Assembly: GCA_019359745.1 (NCBI GenBank)
Contig: JAHHGT010000001.1
Coordinates: forward strand, 434,001-498,000
Direction of reading: 5' to 3'
Length of the DNA: 64,000 bases
DNA from: Aphanothece saxicola GSE-SYN-MK-01-06B
GTDB taxonomy: Bacteria > Cyanobacteriota > Cyanobacteriia > PCC-6307 > Cyanobiaceae
This document shows positions 51,190 to 60,027 of the stretch, piece by piece. Below the pieces are notes generated by a model, which worked only from the letters and a program-made list of their open reading frames with translations, was not told where the DNA came from and ran no database searches. Position 1 is the stretch's first letter; each line of letters opens with the position of its first letter. The position numbers and the translations under genes are program-made.

Positions 51190-52560
51190 ATGGCCTCGGT
51201 GGGCGAAAAGCTGCAGATGGAGATCACCGATCTCGGCCACGACGGCCAGGGGGTGGGACGCCACGACGGCCAGGTTGTGTTCGTCAGCGGCGCTCTCCCC
51301 GGGGACACGGTGGAGGTGCGCCTGCAAGTGGTGGCCCGCCGCCATCTGGTGGGCCAGCTGCAGCGCGTGCTCACGCCCTCCCCGGACCGCCGACGTTCAC
51401 CCTGCATCCTTGCCGACAACTGCGGCGGCTGCAGCCTGCAGCCCCTCAACGACGCCGCCGAGGCCGCGTGGAAGCAACGCAGCCTGGAGCAGACCCTGCA
51501 GCGCATCGGCGGCCTGAGTGCCCCGGTGCGCCCCCTGCTGGCGGCCGACCCCAGCCTGGGCTACCGGAACCGCGCCCTGATTCCCCTGGAGCGCAGCGGC
51601 GACGGCACCCTGCGGGCCGGTTACTACCGGCGCGGCTCGCATCGGATCGTCAACATGGCCCGCTGTCCGGTGCTCGACCCCCGCATCGACGCCATGATCG
51701 CGCCGCTCAAGGCCGATCTGGAAGCCAGCGACTGGCCGATCGATCGCCATGGCGGTGACCCCGAGGCCGAGGACGGCCCTGGCCTGCGCCATCTGGGCCT
51801 GCGGGTGGGGGCCGCCACCGGCGAGCGGCTGCTCACCCTGATCAGCAGCCATGACGACCTGCCCGGCCTCGAGGCCCTGGCCGACGCCTGGCGGCAGCGT
51901 TGGCCGGAACTGGTGGGCGTCTGCCTCAACCTGCAACCCCGGCCGACCAATCGGCTGATGGGGGACGAGACGCGGGTGATCCGTGGCCGGGACTGGCTGA
52001 ACGAAACCTTCTCCGGCCTGCGCTTCCGCATCGCCGCCGACACCTTCTTCCAGGTCAACACCCACCAGGCCGAGCGACTGGTGCCCCATCTGATGGAAGC
52101 CCTCGGCCCCGGCCCGGGCGATGCGTCCCTGCTGGATGCCTACTGCGGCATCGGCACCTACAGCCTTCCCCTGGCCGCCGCCGGCTGGCATGTCACCGGC
52201 CTGGAGTTGCATCCCCGCGCCGTGGCCATGGCCCGGCTCAACGCCGCCGCCAATGAACTGGAGGGTCGGGCGCAGTTTGAGCAGGCCGACGTGCCCCTGG
52301 TGCTGGAGGAACGGCTGCAGGGCATGCAGGCCCTGGTGCTGGATCCCCCGCGCAAGGGACTCAGCCCGGCCGCCACGGCGGCGATCCTGGCGGCCCCCCC
52401 CAGCCGCATCGCCTACGTGAGCTGTGACCCGGCCGCCCTGGCCCGCGACCTGGCCCAGCTGTGTGCCTCCGGCGTCTACCGGCTGAACTGGGTGCAGCCC
52501 ATCGACTTCTTCCCCAACACCAGCCATGTGGAGGCCCTGGCGGCCCTGGAACGCCGCTAG
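51190..52560 (+). CDS. rlmD: 23S rRNA (uracil-C5)-methyltransferase, RlmD/RumA family
   Basis: This SAM-dependent enzyme methylates uracil C5 in RNA, most likely 23S rRNA. An N-terminal TRAM domain (about 1-65) is followed by an Fe-S site with C72, C78, C81 and C159 (CILADNCGGC and ARCPV). The methyltransferase core has LLDAYCGIGTYSLPLA as the SAM loop, VLDPPRKGLS, and AYVSCDPAALARDL with the catalytic cysteine. At 456 residues it is full length. A 6-bp hairpin (51151-51168) lies in the spacer upstream. The stop overlaps pheT by four bases. Confidence 0.88.
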   Translation: MASVGEKLQMEITDLGHDGQGVGRHDGQVVFVSGALPGDTVEVRLQVVARRHLVGQLQRVLTPSPDRRRSPCILADNCGGCSLQPLNDAAEAAWKQRSLEQTLQRIGGLSAPVRPLLAADPSLGYRNRALIPLERSGDGTLRAGYYRRGSHRIVNMARCPVLDPRIDAMIAPLKADLEASDWPIDRHGGDPEAEDGPGLRHLGLRVGAATGERLLTLISSHDDLPGLEALADAWRQRWPELVGVCLNLQPRPTNRLMGDETRVIRGRDWLNETFSGLRFRIAADTFFQVNTHQAERLVPHLMEALGPGPGDASLLDAYCGIGTYSLPLAAAGWHVTGLELHPRAVAMARLNAAANELEGRAQFEQADVPLVLEERLQGMQALVLDPPRKGLSPAATAAILAAPPSRIAYVSCDPAALARDLAQLCASGVYRLNWVQPIDFFPNTSHVEALAALERR

Positions 52561-55013
52561 CGGCGCTGCTCGGCGCCGAACTGGCGCTCGAGCGCTTCAC
52601 GCACCCGGCCATGGGCCGCCTCCACCTCCTCGTCGGTGAGGGTGCGGGCGCTGTCGCGGTAGCGCAGCCGGAAGGCCTGGCTGCAGCGGCCCGCCTCCAG
52701 CTGGGCGCCTTCGTAACGATCAACGAGTTCGGCCTGCTCCAGCAAGGGCTTGCCCGCTTTGCGGATCGCCGCCAGCAGGGCGGCGGCGCTGGTGTCGGTG
52801 GGAACGACAAGGGCCAGGTCGCGCTCGGAGGCCGGCACGGTGGCGAAGGGTCGGAAAGCAGGCTGCCAGCGGTTGCGGCGGGTGCCGGCGCTGAGCAGGG
52901 GCTCCAGCTCCAGCTGGAACACGTAGGTGGCCGAGGGCAGGTCGAGGGTTTCGGCTTCAGCCGGGTGGAGCTGGCCGAACCAGCCCGCGGGCTTGCCCTC
53001 CACCACCAGTTGGGCGGCGCGGCCAGGGTGCAGCAGGGGGGCGTCGCTCAGGGGACGATCCTCCAGGGGCAGCCGCAGGGGGTCAAGGCCGGCCTGGAGC
53101 ACGCCGCGGGCCTGGAAGTAGTCCGGAGGGGCGGGCTTGCCGGAGCTGCGCCAGCGTTCCCCGCGCCGTTCTCCGGCGATCACACCCACCAGGAGGGTGC
53201 GTTCGGCGTGGCGCTCCTCACCATTGGCGGCCCCCCCCGGGAACACCCGGCCGATCTCGAAGCCCCAGAACCCTGGCAGGGAGGCCTGCAGGTTGCGCCG
53301 CGCGGCCTGGAGCAGCTCCTGGTGAAGGTTGTCGCGCAGGTGGCCGTAGTCCGCCAGGAGCGGATTGGCCAGGGGAACCCGGCCCGGCGCCGCCGCCACC
53401 AGCGACAGTGAAACGACCTCCTGCAGGCCCGCAGCGGTGAGGGCACGGCGCAGGCGCCGCTCCAGCTGCTGGGCCGGCTCCAGGCCGCCGGGGATCAGGG
53501 GATCTGGCAGGTGGGCGGCGAAGTGGTCGTAGCCCACCAGCCGGGCCACCTCCTCAATCAGGTCCACCTCGCGTTTGAGGTCCATGGCCCTCTCCGGCGG
53601 CACTTGCACCTGCCAGCCCTCCTCGTCCTCCACAAGCACGCAGCCGAGGGCTTCCAGGGTGGCGCTGATGCGCCCGTCGTCGAGATCCAGCTCCTCGCCC
53701 TCCACCATGATCGGACCGAGCAGGTTGTGGAGGGCGTCGCGGCGCAGGGTCAGGGGAGGCTGCGGTGACTCTTCTTTCTGATGCAGCCAGCGACCCTCCA
53801 GCTGGGCTCCGGTCAGCTCCTGCAGCAGGGCCACGGCACGGTCGGCGGCGGCCAGGGTGATCTCCCGCGGCACCCCCTTCTCGTAACGGCTGCAGGCTTC
53901 GGTGCGCAACCCAACGCTGCGGGCCGAGCGCCGCACGGCCTGGGGGGCGAACACCGCCGCCTCCAGCCAGATCGCGGTGGTGGCTTCTGTGACAGCCTCA
54001 CCGAGGCCCCCCATCACCCCGGCCAGGGCAATGGGGTGCCCCGCACAGGTGACCACCAGGGCTTCCTCGCTCAAGGTGCGCTCCTGGCCGTCGAGGGCCA
54101 CGAAGACCTCACCGCTGCGGCCCTGGCGCAGGCCGATGTGGGCCGGCTCGGGCGTGGCGCCCGTGAGTGCCCCGAGGCGGTCCCGGTCGAAGGCGTGCAG
54201 GGGCTGGCCCGTTTCCAGCATCACCAGGTTGGTGATGTCCACCACGTTGTTGATGGGGCGCACACCGGCCCGCTCCAGCCGCTGGCGTAGCCAGTCCGGG
54301 GAGGGGCCCACCCGCAGGCCGCCCAGGGCCGTGAGGCTGAACAGCCCACCCGCCTCGATGGCCTCGCGGTCGGCCGCTGCGGCCGCCAGGGGCTCGGCCG
54401 CCACCACGGGCGCCACCGTGGGGAAGGTGGTGCTGCCGCCGCTGAGGGCCGCCACCTCCCGGGCGATCCCCCGCATCGACAGGCCATCGGGGCGGTTGGC
54501 GGTGATCGCCAGCTCCAGCACCTGGTCATCCAGGCCCAGCAGCGGGCCCACCGCCGTCCCCAGGGGGGGCACCGTGTCCAGAATCCGGTCGAGTTCAGCG
54601 ATGCCGTCGCTGCCGTCGTCGAGGCCCAGCTCCCGCAGCGAGCAGATCATGCCGCTGCTGGCCACGCCGCGCAGTTCGGCCGGTTTGATCGTCAGCCCCA
54701 CCGCCGGCAGGGTGCTGCCGACCAGGGCCACGGGAACGTGCAGGCCCTGGCGCACATTCGGGGCGCCGCAGACGATCTGAAGCGGTTCGCCATCCCCCAC
54801 ATCCACCTTGCAGACGCTGAGTTTGTCGGCGTTGGGGTGGGGGTCGCGCTGCACCACGTGGCCCACCACCACACCGGACGCCCGGGCCGCCAGATCCTCG
54901 ATGGCCTCCACCTCGAAACCGGCGATCGAGAGACGCTCCGCCAGGTGCGCTGGCTCGAGACAGGCCGGTTCAACGCTGACCAGCTCCCGGAGCCATTGGA
55001 GCGAAACCAGCAT
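52557..55013 (-). CDS. pheT: Phenylalanyl-tRNA synthetase beta chain
   Basis: PheT is the beta subunit of the alpha2-beta2 enzyme that charges tRNA-Phe and edits mischarged tyrosine. The 818-residue protein shows the full order: tRNA-binding EMAP-like domain (about 40-155, with HPNADKLSVCKVDVG), B3/B4 editing region (about 200-400), B5, the catalytic-like core (about 490-700) and the C-terminal ferredoxin-fold anticodon-binding domain. The ATG at 55013 begins at the normal MLVSLQWLRELV. pheS is not in the window. Confidence 0.95.
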   Translation of the reverse strand: MLVSLQWLRELVSVEPACLEPAHLAERLSIAGFEVEAIEDLAARASGVVVGHVVQRDPHPNADKLSVCKVDVGDGEPLQIVCGAPNVRQGLHVPVALVGSTLPAVGLTIKPAELRGVASSGMICSLRELGLDDGSDGIAELDRILDTVPPLGTAVGPLLGLDDQVLELAITANRPDGLSMRGIAREVAALSGGSTTFPTVAPVVAAEPLAAAAADREAIEAGGLFSLTALGGLRVGPSPDWLRQRLERAGVRPINNVVDITNLVMLETGQPLHAFDRDRLGALTGATPEPAHIGLRQGRSGEVFVALDGQERTLSEEALVVTCAGHPIALAGVMGGLGEAVTEATTAIWLEAAVFAPQAVRRSARSVGLRTEACSRYEKGVPREITLAAADRAVALLQELTGAQLEGRWLHQKEESPQPPLTLRRDALHNLLGPIMVEGEELDLDDGRISATLEALGCVLVEDEEGWQVQVPPERAMDLKREVDLIEEVARLVGYDHFAAHLPDPLIPGGLEPAQQLERRLRRALTAAGLQEVVSLSLVAAAPGRVPLANPLLADYGHLRDNLHQELLQAARRNLQASLPGFWGFEIGRVFPGGAANGEERHAERTLLVGVIAGERRGERWRSSGKPAPPDYFQARGVLQAGLDPLRLPLEDRPLSDAPLLHPGRAAQLVVEGKPAGWFGQLHPAEAETLDLPSATYVFQLELEPLLSAGTRRNRWQPAFRPFATVPASERDLALVVPTDTSAAALLAAIRKAGKPLLEQAELVDRYEGAQLEAGRCSQAFRLRYRDSARTLTDEEVEAAHGRVREALERQFGAEQRR

Positions 55014-55125
55014 CGGAGGATTGCACAGCAGCCGTGCAGCTTAGGAAGCGATCAGAGCCTGTCCCATCGGGAGGTAAGGTGCAGGATCGTCTCCCTGCAA
55101 CGCATACGCGGCGCAACGTCCTTCC

Positions 55126-55320
55126 ATGGCCAAAAACAAGGGCGTCCGGCTGGTGATCACCCTCGAGTGCACCGAATGCCGGTCCAACCCCGCCAAGCGG
55201 TCCCCTGGCGTGTCCCGTTACACGACCCAGAAGAACCGCCGCAACACCACCGAGCGGATTGAACTGAAGAAGTTCTGCCCCCACTGCAACGCCTCCACCG
55301 TCCACAAGGAGATCAAGTGA
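55126..55320 (+). CDS. rpmG: 50S ribosomal protein L33
   Basis: This is a 64-residue zinc-binding ribosomal protein. The four cysteines C15, C18, C51 and C54 (CTEC and CPHC) are all kept, so this is the zinc form. [19 protein letters not shown] is the family signature. The ATG is clear, and the divergent pheT gene is 112 bases away. rpsR follows after a hairpin, the usual L33-S18 pair of cyanobacteria. Confidence 0.96.
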   Translation: MAKNKGVRLVITLECTECRSNPAKRSPGVSRYTTQKNRRNTTERIELKKFCPHCNASTVHKEIK

Positions 55321-55324
55321 GGCT

Positions 55325-55342
55325 GGATTCCCTGCGGAATCC
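55325..55342 (+). other. Hairpin between rpmG and rpsR
   Basis: GGATTCC (55325-55331) and GGAATCC (55336-55342) form a perfect 7-bp stem with a 4-base loop, five bases after the rpmG stop. No T-run follows, so it is more likely an RNA stability or processing element, or a weak attenuator, than a full terminator. Confidence 0.5.
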
Positions 55343-55409
55343 CATCGCCTGACCGTCCCCCGGACTCTGCAGCGGCAGTTTCCTCCTTTCGTTCCTTCAC
55401 TCCGTTCCC

Positions 55410-55631
55410 ATGTCCAGTTCCTTCTTCAAAAAGCGTCTGTCGCCGATCAAGCCCGGTGATCCGATCGACTACAAGGACGTCGATCTGCTCAAGAAGTTCA
55501 TCACCGAACGCGGCAAGATCCTTCCCCGTCGTCTCACCGGCCTGACCGCCAAGCAGCAGCGCGATCTGACCAACGCCGTCAAGCGGGCGCGCATCGTGGC
55601 CCTGCTGCCCTTCGTGAATCCCGAAGGCTGA
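55410..55631 (+). CDS. rpsR: 30S ribosomal protein S18
   Basis: This 73-residue S18 shows the conserved core: [20 protein letters not shown] followed by [20 protein letters not shown] and [11 protein letters not shown]. The N-terminus has the basic [12 protein letters not shown] found in cyanobacteria. It shares an apparent operon with rpmG upstream and the ribonuclease gene that starts one base after its stop. Confidence 0.96.
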
Positions 55632-55632
55632 G

Positions 55633-57672
55633 TTGCCCCCCGCCTCGCGTCGGTTCACGGTGGGCGACCTGGTCGGCCTCCACGACGAGAGCCGTTGTCT
55701 GTTGGCCGTTGTGGCGGCCGAAAAAGGCACGCGCCTTGATCTCAAGGTCGGTTTCGAGGCCAAGGCCGTCCAGCGCGGGGTCCGTCAGCTTGATTTGCTA
55801 GCCGCCTTGCCGGGTGATCAACCTCCCCCGTCCCGGCTGTCCCAGCCGCCCTGGGGCCTGAGCCAGGAGTCGTTGCTGCAGGCCGCCCCATGCCCCCGGG
55901 AACTGGCTGCCGCCTGGCTGCTGCTCCTCGCGGATCCGGTGCCTCTGGCGCTGGAGGATTTCGTCGACCTGATCGGCGACGGCAGTGACCCCATTCAGCG
56001 GGCCGCCTGCTGGCTGTGGCTGCAAAGCCCCCAGACGTTGTTCCGCTGGCGCCAGCAGCAGGTGGAAGCCCGTCCCTTGGTGGATGTGCGGCGGCTGCGT
56101 CGGGACGCCCGCCGCCAGCAATTGGCTGAGCAGCGGCGTCGCCAGTGGCAGGACGTCCTGCGCCAGCGCCAGCCGATCGACCCGCAGCAGCTCGAGCCTG
56201 AGCAGCGCCAACAGTTGGCCCTGCTGCGGGAGTGGGCCGGCGGGGACACAAGCCGCCCCCTCCCCGACGACCTGCACCGCGCCCTGCAGGCGGCCCACTG
56301 CCCGATGGAGGCCTCGCCGATCCGGCACTTGCTGGTGGATCTGGGCCAATGGGAGCGCCACCATCTCCCCTCGCTGGAAAACACCACCTGGCAAGCGGGC
56401 TTCTCCGCTGAGCTGGAAGCTGAAGCCAGGCAGCTGGTGGACCTGGCCGCAACGGAGCTTCCCGGTGACGAGCGCCGTCGCGACCTCACCGGCCTGCACA
56501 CCGTCACGATCGATGACGAGGACACCCGCGACATCGACGACGGCCTCTCCCTGGAGTACGGGGCTGACGGCACACCGCGGCTGTGGATCCACATCGCCGA
56601 CCCGGGGCGGCTGGTGGCGGCGGACAGCCCCCTCGACACCGAAGCCCGGCGCCGGGCCAGCAGCCTCTACCTGGCCCGGGGGACGCTGCCGATGTTCCCC
56701 GAGGTGCTCAGCACCGGCCCGATGAGCCTGCGCATGGGCCAGCGCAGCGCGGCCCTGAGCCTGTGGGTGGAGCTCGCTGACGACGGCGCGGTGGCCGGCT
56801 ACGGGCTCGAGCCCAGCTGGGTGCAACCCGCCTATCGGCTGAGTTATGCGGATGCCGATGAGTTGATCGAGCTGGCCCCGCCCCAGGAGCGCTACCTCGA
56901 GGAGATCCACGCCCTGATGGAGCGACGCCGCCGCTGGCGGCAGGCCCGGGGGGCGCTCAACCTGGATCAGCCCGAGGGACGGATCCGCTGCGACGACCAG
57001 GGGGCCCAGCTGGAGATCACCGAACCCTCGCCGTCGCGGACGCTGGTGGCCGAGGCCATGATCCTGGCCGGGGCGGTGATCGCCGCCCACGGCCAGGATC
57101 AGAACCTGGCGCTGCCCTACCGCAGCCAGCTGACGGCGGAGCTGCCAGGCGAGGCGGAGCTGCAGGGCTTGCCGGCCGGGCCCGTGCGCCACGCCGCCAT
57201 CAAGCGCTGCCTCAGCCGGGGCCTTCTCGGCACCAGTCCGGCCCCCCACTTCTCCCTGGGCCTGTCCTGCTACGTGCAGGCCACCTCACCGATCCGCCGT
57301 TACAACGACCTGCTGGTGCAGCGCCAGTTGCTGGCCCACCAGCAGGGGCTCCCGGTGCTGGACGAAGCGGAGCTGGGTGCGCTGCTGAGCGAGCTGGAGG
57401 GGGCCATCCGCCAGGGCCTGCAGATCGCCCGGGAGGACCAGCGCCACTGGCAGCAGGTCTGGTTCGAGGCCCAGGAGCAGCACCAGTGGCCGGGCCTGTT
57501 CCTGCGCTGGCTGCGGCCCCAGGACCGGCTCGGCCTGGTGCACCTCCCCGATCTGGCTATGGACTTGGCCGCCGAGTGCCATGGCGACCCCGGCCCCGGC
57601 GACGCCCTGCTGGTGCGGCTGCAGCAGGTGGATTCCCTGCGGGACCTGCTGCGCTTCACGGCCGCGGGCTAG
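55633..57672 (+). CDS. rnb: RNase II-family 3'-5' exoribonuclease
   Basis: This is a processive single-strand RNA exonuclease of the RNB family, 679 residues. The catalytic RNB domain runs from about 280 to 600. Its metal-binding aspartates lie in DDEDTRDIDDGLSLE, and SLYLARGTLPMFPE and YVQATSPIRRYNDLLVQRQL are further family blocks. The N-terminal part is weakly conserved. It could be called RNase II or RNase R; the short C-terminus without a basic tail favours the RNase II-like cyanobacterial form. The start is a TTG two bases after rpsR, so coupling with ribosomal genes is likely. Confidence 0.85.
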   Translation: MPPASRRFTVGDLVGLHDESRCLLAVVAAEKGTRLDLKVGFEAKAVQRGVRQLDLLAALPGDQPPPSRLSQPPWGLSQESLLQAAPCPRELAAAWLLLLADPVPLALEDFVDLIGDGSDPIQRAACWLWLQSPQTLFRWRQQQVEARPLVDVRRLRRDARRQQLAEQRRRQWQDVLRQRQPIDPQQLEPEQRQQLALLREWAGGDTSRPLPDDLHRALQAAHCPMEASPIRHLLVDLGQWERHHLPSLENTTWQAGFSAELEAEARQLVDLAATELPGDERRRDLTGLHTVTIDDEDTRDIDDGLSLEYGADGTPRLWIHIADPGRLVAADSPLDTEARRRASSLYLARGTLPMFPEVLSTGPMSLRMGQRSAALSLWVELADDGAVAGYGLEPSWVQPAYRLSYADADELIELAPPQERYLEEIHALMERRRRWRQARGALNLDQPEGRIRCDDQGAQLEITEPSPSRTLVAEAMILAGAVIAAHGQDQNLALPYRSQLTAELPGEAELQGLPAGPVRHAAIKRCLSRGLLGTSPAPHFSLGLSCYVQATSPIRRYNDLLVQRQLLAHQQGLPVLDEAELGALLSELEGAIRQGLQIAREDQRHWQQVWFEAQEQHQWPGLFLRWLRPQDRLGLVHLPDLAMDLAAECHGDPGPGDALLVRLQQVDSLRDLLRFTAAG

Positions 57673-57677
57673 GCGGG

Positions 57678-58505
57678 TTACTCCGCCAGTTGCCTGAGGT
57701 AGTCGCGATCCACCCTTCGACGCGGCGGGACTGCGGTACCGGAGCCCCGCGGCAGCACGCCCGCCAGGAACGCGAAGCCGACGGCATAGGCAAGCGCTGA
57801 GATGGCGATCCGGAGGGTTTCCTTCAGCAGCTGATCGGGCTTGATCGCCGCCTGCGCCTCGACCTGCTGCATCAGCTGCCGGGAGGCCTGCTCGGCCCGG
57901 GCCAGCAGCATGTTGCGCAATTCGCTCATGGGGGTGCCCAGTTCGGCGGGCGAAAGGCCGGCGTTAGGGCCGAAGAGCTTCTGCACGCTGGCCTGCAGCT
58001 CCTGGTGGCTGGTGGCGGAACGGATGGCCTGGCGCAGATCATCGAGCCTCTGGGTCGACTGGCTGATCTGCTGCTGCCGGCTGCCCGTGATGGTGCTGTA
58101 CGCCCTCCAGCCGGCATAGCCCTGCAGGGGGATCAACAGCAGGAAGCCGATCGCGGCGGCCAGGGCCCACCGGCGGCAGGCGTTGCGGCGCGCCCGCAGG
58201 CGCTGGTTGTCGGGGTCGACCCACACCGCCAGCGGCAGCACCAGGCAACCGATCAGGGCCAGGGAGGCGCTGTTGACCAGCACGGCGATCAGCTGAAGCT
58301 GCCACTGGGGATCCAGGAGCCTGGGCGGCAGTGCGGTGGTGAGCACGGCGGCCAGGAACACCACCAGCAACACGATCGAGAGGGCCCCCAACAGCCGTGC
58401 GAGGGCGGAATTGGGAGCGATGGCTGGGGTGGGGCTGCTGGTCACGGATTCGCCGGGGGAACGCCGTGGGGTGGCGCCAGTCTGACGTCCATCCCCACGC
58501 AACAT
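57678..58505 (-). CDS. HpsJ-like membrane protein
   Basis: This is a 275-residue protein with four likely membrane helices: two near the N-terminus (about 35-60 and 70-95), one around 112-130, and one near 232-255. A helical loop of about 100 residues (for example QQQISQSTQRLDDLRQAIRS) lies between the third and fourth. The layout matches HpsJ-type proteins of cyanobacteria, named for hormogonium polysaccharide secretion and often linked to exosortase systems. A PEP-CTERM-like protein gene lies 1.5 kb away. The ATG at 58505 overlaps the promoter of the divergent toxin-antitoxin pair, so a GTG at 58445 is an alternative start. Confidence 0.7.
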   Translation of the reverse strand: MLRGDGRQTGATPRRSPGESVTSSPTPAIAPNSALARLLGALSIVLLVVFLAAVLTTALPPRLLDPQWQLQLIAVLVNSASLALIGCLVLPLAVWVDPDNQRLRARRNACRRWALAAAIGFLLLIPLQGYAGWRAYSTITGSRQQQISQSTQRLDDLRQAIRSATSHQELQASVQKLFGPNAGLSPAELGTPMSELRNMLLARAEQASRQLMQQVEAQAAIKPDQLLKETLRIAISALAYAVGFAFLAGVLPRGSGTAVPPRRRVDRDYLRQLAE

Positions 58506-58510
58506 ACAAT
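58481..58510 (+). promoter_or_regulatory. Candidate promoter of the tacA-tacT pair
   Basis: TCTGAC (58481-58486) and TACAAT (58505-58510) are separated by 18 bases, close to the sigma-70 consensus. A start site about seven bases later would give a short leader to the ATG at 58533. It would exclude the ATG at 58509, which lies within the -10 element. Confidence 0.45.
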
Positions 58511-58532
58511 GTCCCTACAGACAGGCAGGCGG

Positions 58533-58814
58533 ATGGGAAGGGACCAGGTGCTGCAGCTGCGAGCGACGGCTGAACAGAGGCAATTGATCGATCAAGCCGC
58601 TGCCGCCGAAGGCACCAGCCGCACCGAATTCATGCTGCGCTGCTGCCAGGAGCGCGCCCGCGAGGTGCTGCTCGATCGCACCCTCTTTTCGCTCACACCA
58701 CAGCAGAGCGAGGCCCTGCTCAACGACCTGCAGGACCCTGCCCTGGCCGAGCGGGATCAGGCCAGCCTCGAACGCCTCCTCGCAGCACCCCGGCCCTGGC
58801 ATGCGGCCCCCTGA
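58533..58814 (+). CDS. tacA: TacA-type antitoxin (DUF1778 family)
   Basis: This is a 93-residue ribbon-helix-helix antitoxin. The DNA-binding part is VLQLRATAEQRQLIDQAAAA with EGTSRTEFMLRCCQERARE, and the C-terminal tail (DPALAERDQASLERLLAAP) would wrap around the toxin. The following acetyltransferase gene overlaps by 14 bases, the usual order for this system. I chose the ATG at 58533 because of the promoter position; an ATG at 58509 would add eight residues. It should repress its own promoter. Confidence 0.83.
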   Translation: MGRDQVLQLRATAEQRQLIDQAAAAEGTSRTEFMLRCCQERAREVLLDRTLFSLTPQQSEALLNDLQDPALAERDQASLERLLAAPRPWHAAP

Positions 58815-59289
58815 GCCACTGGGGGACCAGCACCTGCTGGATGGCTTCGATTGCGGGGAAGAAAGCCTGAACCGGTGGCTGAGGCATCGAGCTCGGCACA
58901 ACGAACGGCAGGGGGTCTCACGCACGCTGGTGGTGTGCCCTGAGCCAAGCGATGAGGTGATTGCCTACGTCTGCCTCTCTGCTGGCGCGGTCGTGCTCGC
59001 CGAGGTGCCTGGCGGTTTGCGGCGCAACATGCCGGACCCCTTGCCCGTGGTGGTTCTGGGGCGGCTGGCCGTCGACCGGCGCCATCAGGGTCGAGGTCTC
59101 GGCCATGCTTTGGTTGCCGAAGCCATCAGCCGCAGCCTCCAGGCCCGCCAACTGATCGGTGCCAGAGCCCTGCTGGTGCACGCGATCGATGAACAGGCGG
59201 CGGCGTTCTACCGCTCCATGGGGTTCCGCCCCTCACCGATCAGCGCCCTGACGCTGCTGCTGCAACTGGGCGAAAAGGTGGAGGCCTGA
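58801..59289 (+). CDS. tacT: TacT-type GNAT acetyltransferase toxin
   Basis: This is a 162-residue acetyltransferase of the family whose toxin members acetylate the amino acid on charged tRNA and stop translation. The coenzyme A loop is LAVDRRHQGRGLGHALVAEA (about 88-107). FDCGEESLNRWLRHRARHNE near the N-terminus is the typical toxin-family opening, and AAFYRSMGFRPSP holds the conserved Tyr before the last strand. With the antitoxin upstream it forms a complete TA pair. All key residues are present, so it looks active. Confidence 0.85.
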   Translation: MRPPEPLGDQHLLDGFDCGEESLNRWLRHRARHNERQGVSRTLVVCPEPSDEVIAYVCLSAGAVVLAEVPGGLRRNMPDPLPVVVLGRLAVDRRHQGRGLGHALVAEAISRSLQARQLIGARALLVHAIDEQAAAFYRSMGFRPSPISALTLLLQLGEKVEA

Positions 59290-59290
59290 G

Positions 59291-59825
59291 TTGATCGTGG
59301 ATGTTGGAAACCTTGGGCCGCACCACCAGGCAGCTCCCCGATGGCTGCTGCACCGCCAGCAGGGGAGGGACCTGCCGCGGATCATGCAGTGGATCGGCTG
59401 GACCCTCGGCGATGGCGCTGAACCGGCTCACGGGGCGCTGCTAGCCACGCTGCGCTACATCCACGTCAACCCGAAGGCGGCTGGGGTGCGCAAGGGCTTC
59501 CATGACCCCTACAGCAACTACGGGCACTAGGAGGGGCTGGCGGGGGATGGGTTGAGCGAATGGCATCCGGCCTTCCTGCAGCTGGCGCCGACGTTGGAGG
59601 GATGTGCCAGGCGCTCTGCGCAGGACTGCCGGCGCTACCGGCCACGGGCCAAGCCGGCCCGCAAATCTGGCTGGGGTAGCAGGCTGCTGCAACTGGATGG
59701 CAGCGGGTCAACTGCTGCTGTCGTGCGGTGGCGGTGGGGTGGATCTGCCGCTGCCGGAAGAATGGCAACGGCTGGCGGAGACATTCCGTAGGGCCAATGG
59801 GGCCAGGACAAGCAGTTGGGATTAG
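59291..59825 (+). pseudogene. Decayed Y1 / IS200-like (REP-associated type) transposase
   Basis: Pieces of one transposase are spread over several frames. PRWLLHRQQGRDLPRIMQWI starts the remnant. A shifted frame near 59412 reads MALNRLTGRC. Back in the first frame, TLRYIHVNPKAAGVRKGF is followed by DPYSNYGH, then an in-frame TAG at 59528, and it continues as EWHPAFLQLAPTLEGCARR. A third frame gives LPEEWQRLAETFRRANG up to 59825. The N-terminal HUH part is missing and there is an internal deletion. The element is therefore dead; no terminal repeats were found. Confidence 0.72.
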
Positions 59826-60027
59826 ATCAGCGGGGCCACAAGTGGCTGCAGAGGGAGGAGAAAGAAGGGGGGCTGCAATGCGGGAATTCGGTGCTGGTGA
59901 GATCAGGAATCAGCGGCAACAAGCTGTTCGAGCAGCTGTGGCGTGGTGCCGGCGTGCCAGCCAAACAATGGCCCCCTTGCAGCGCGGCAGAGGGGACCAA
60001 AGGAGGGCTGAAGGTGCCAGGTATCGC

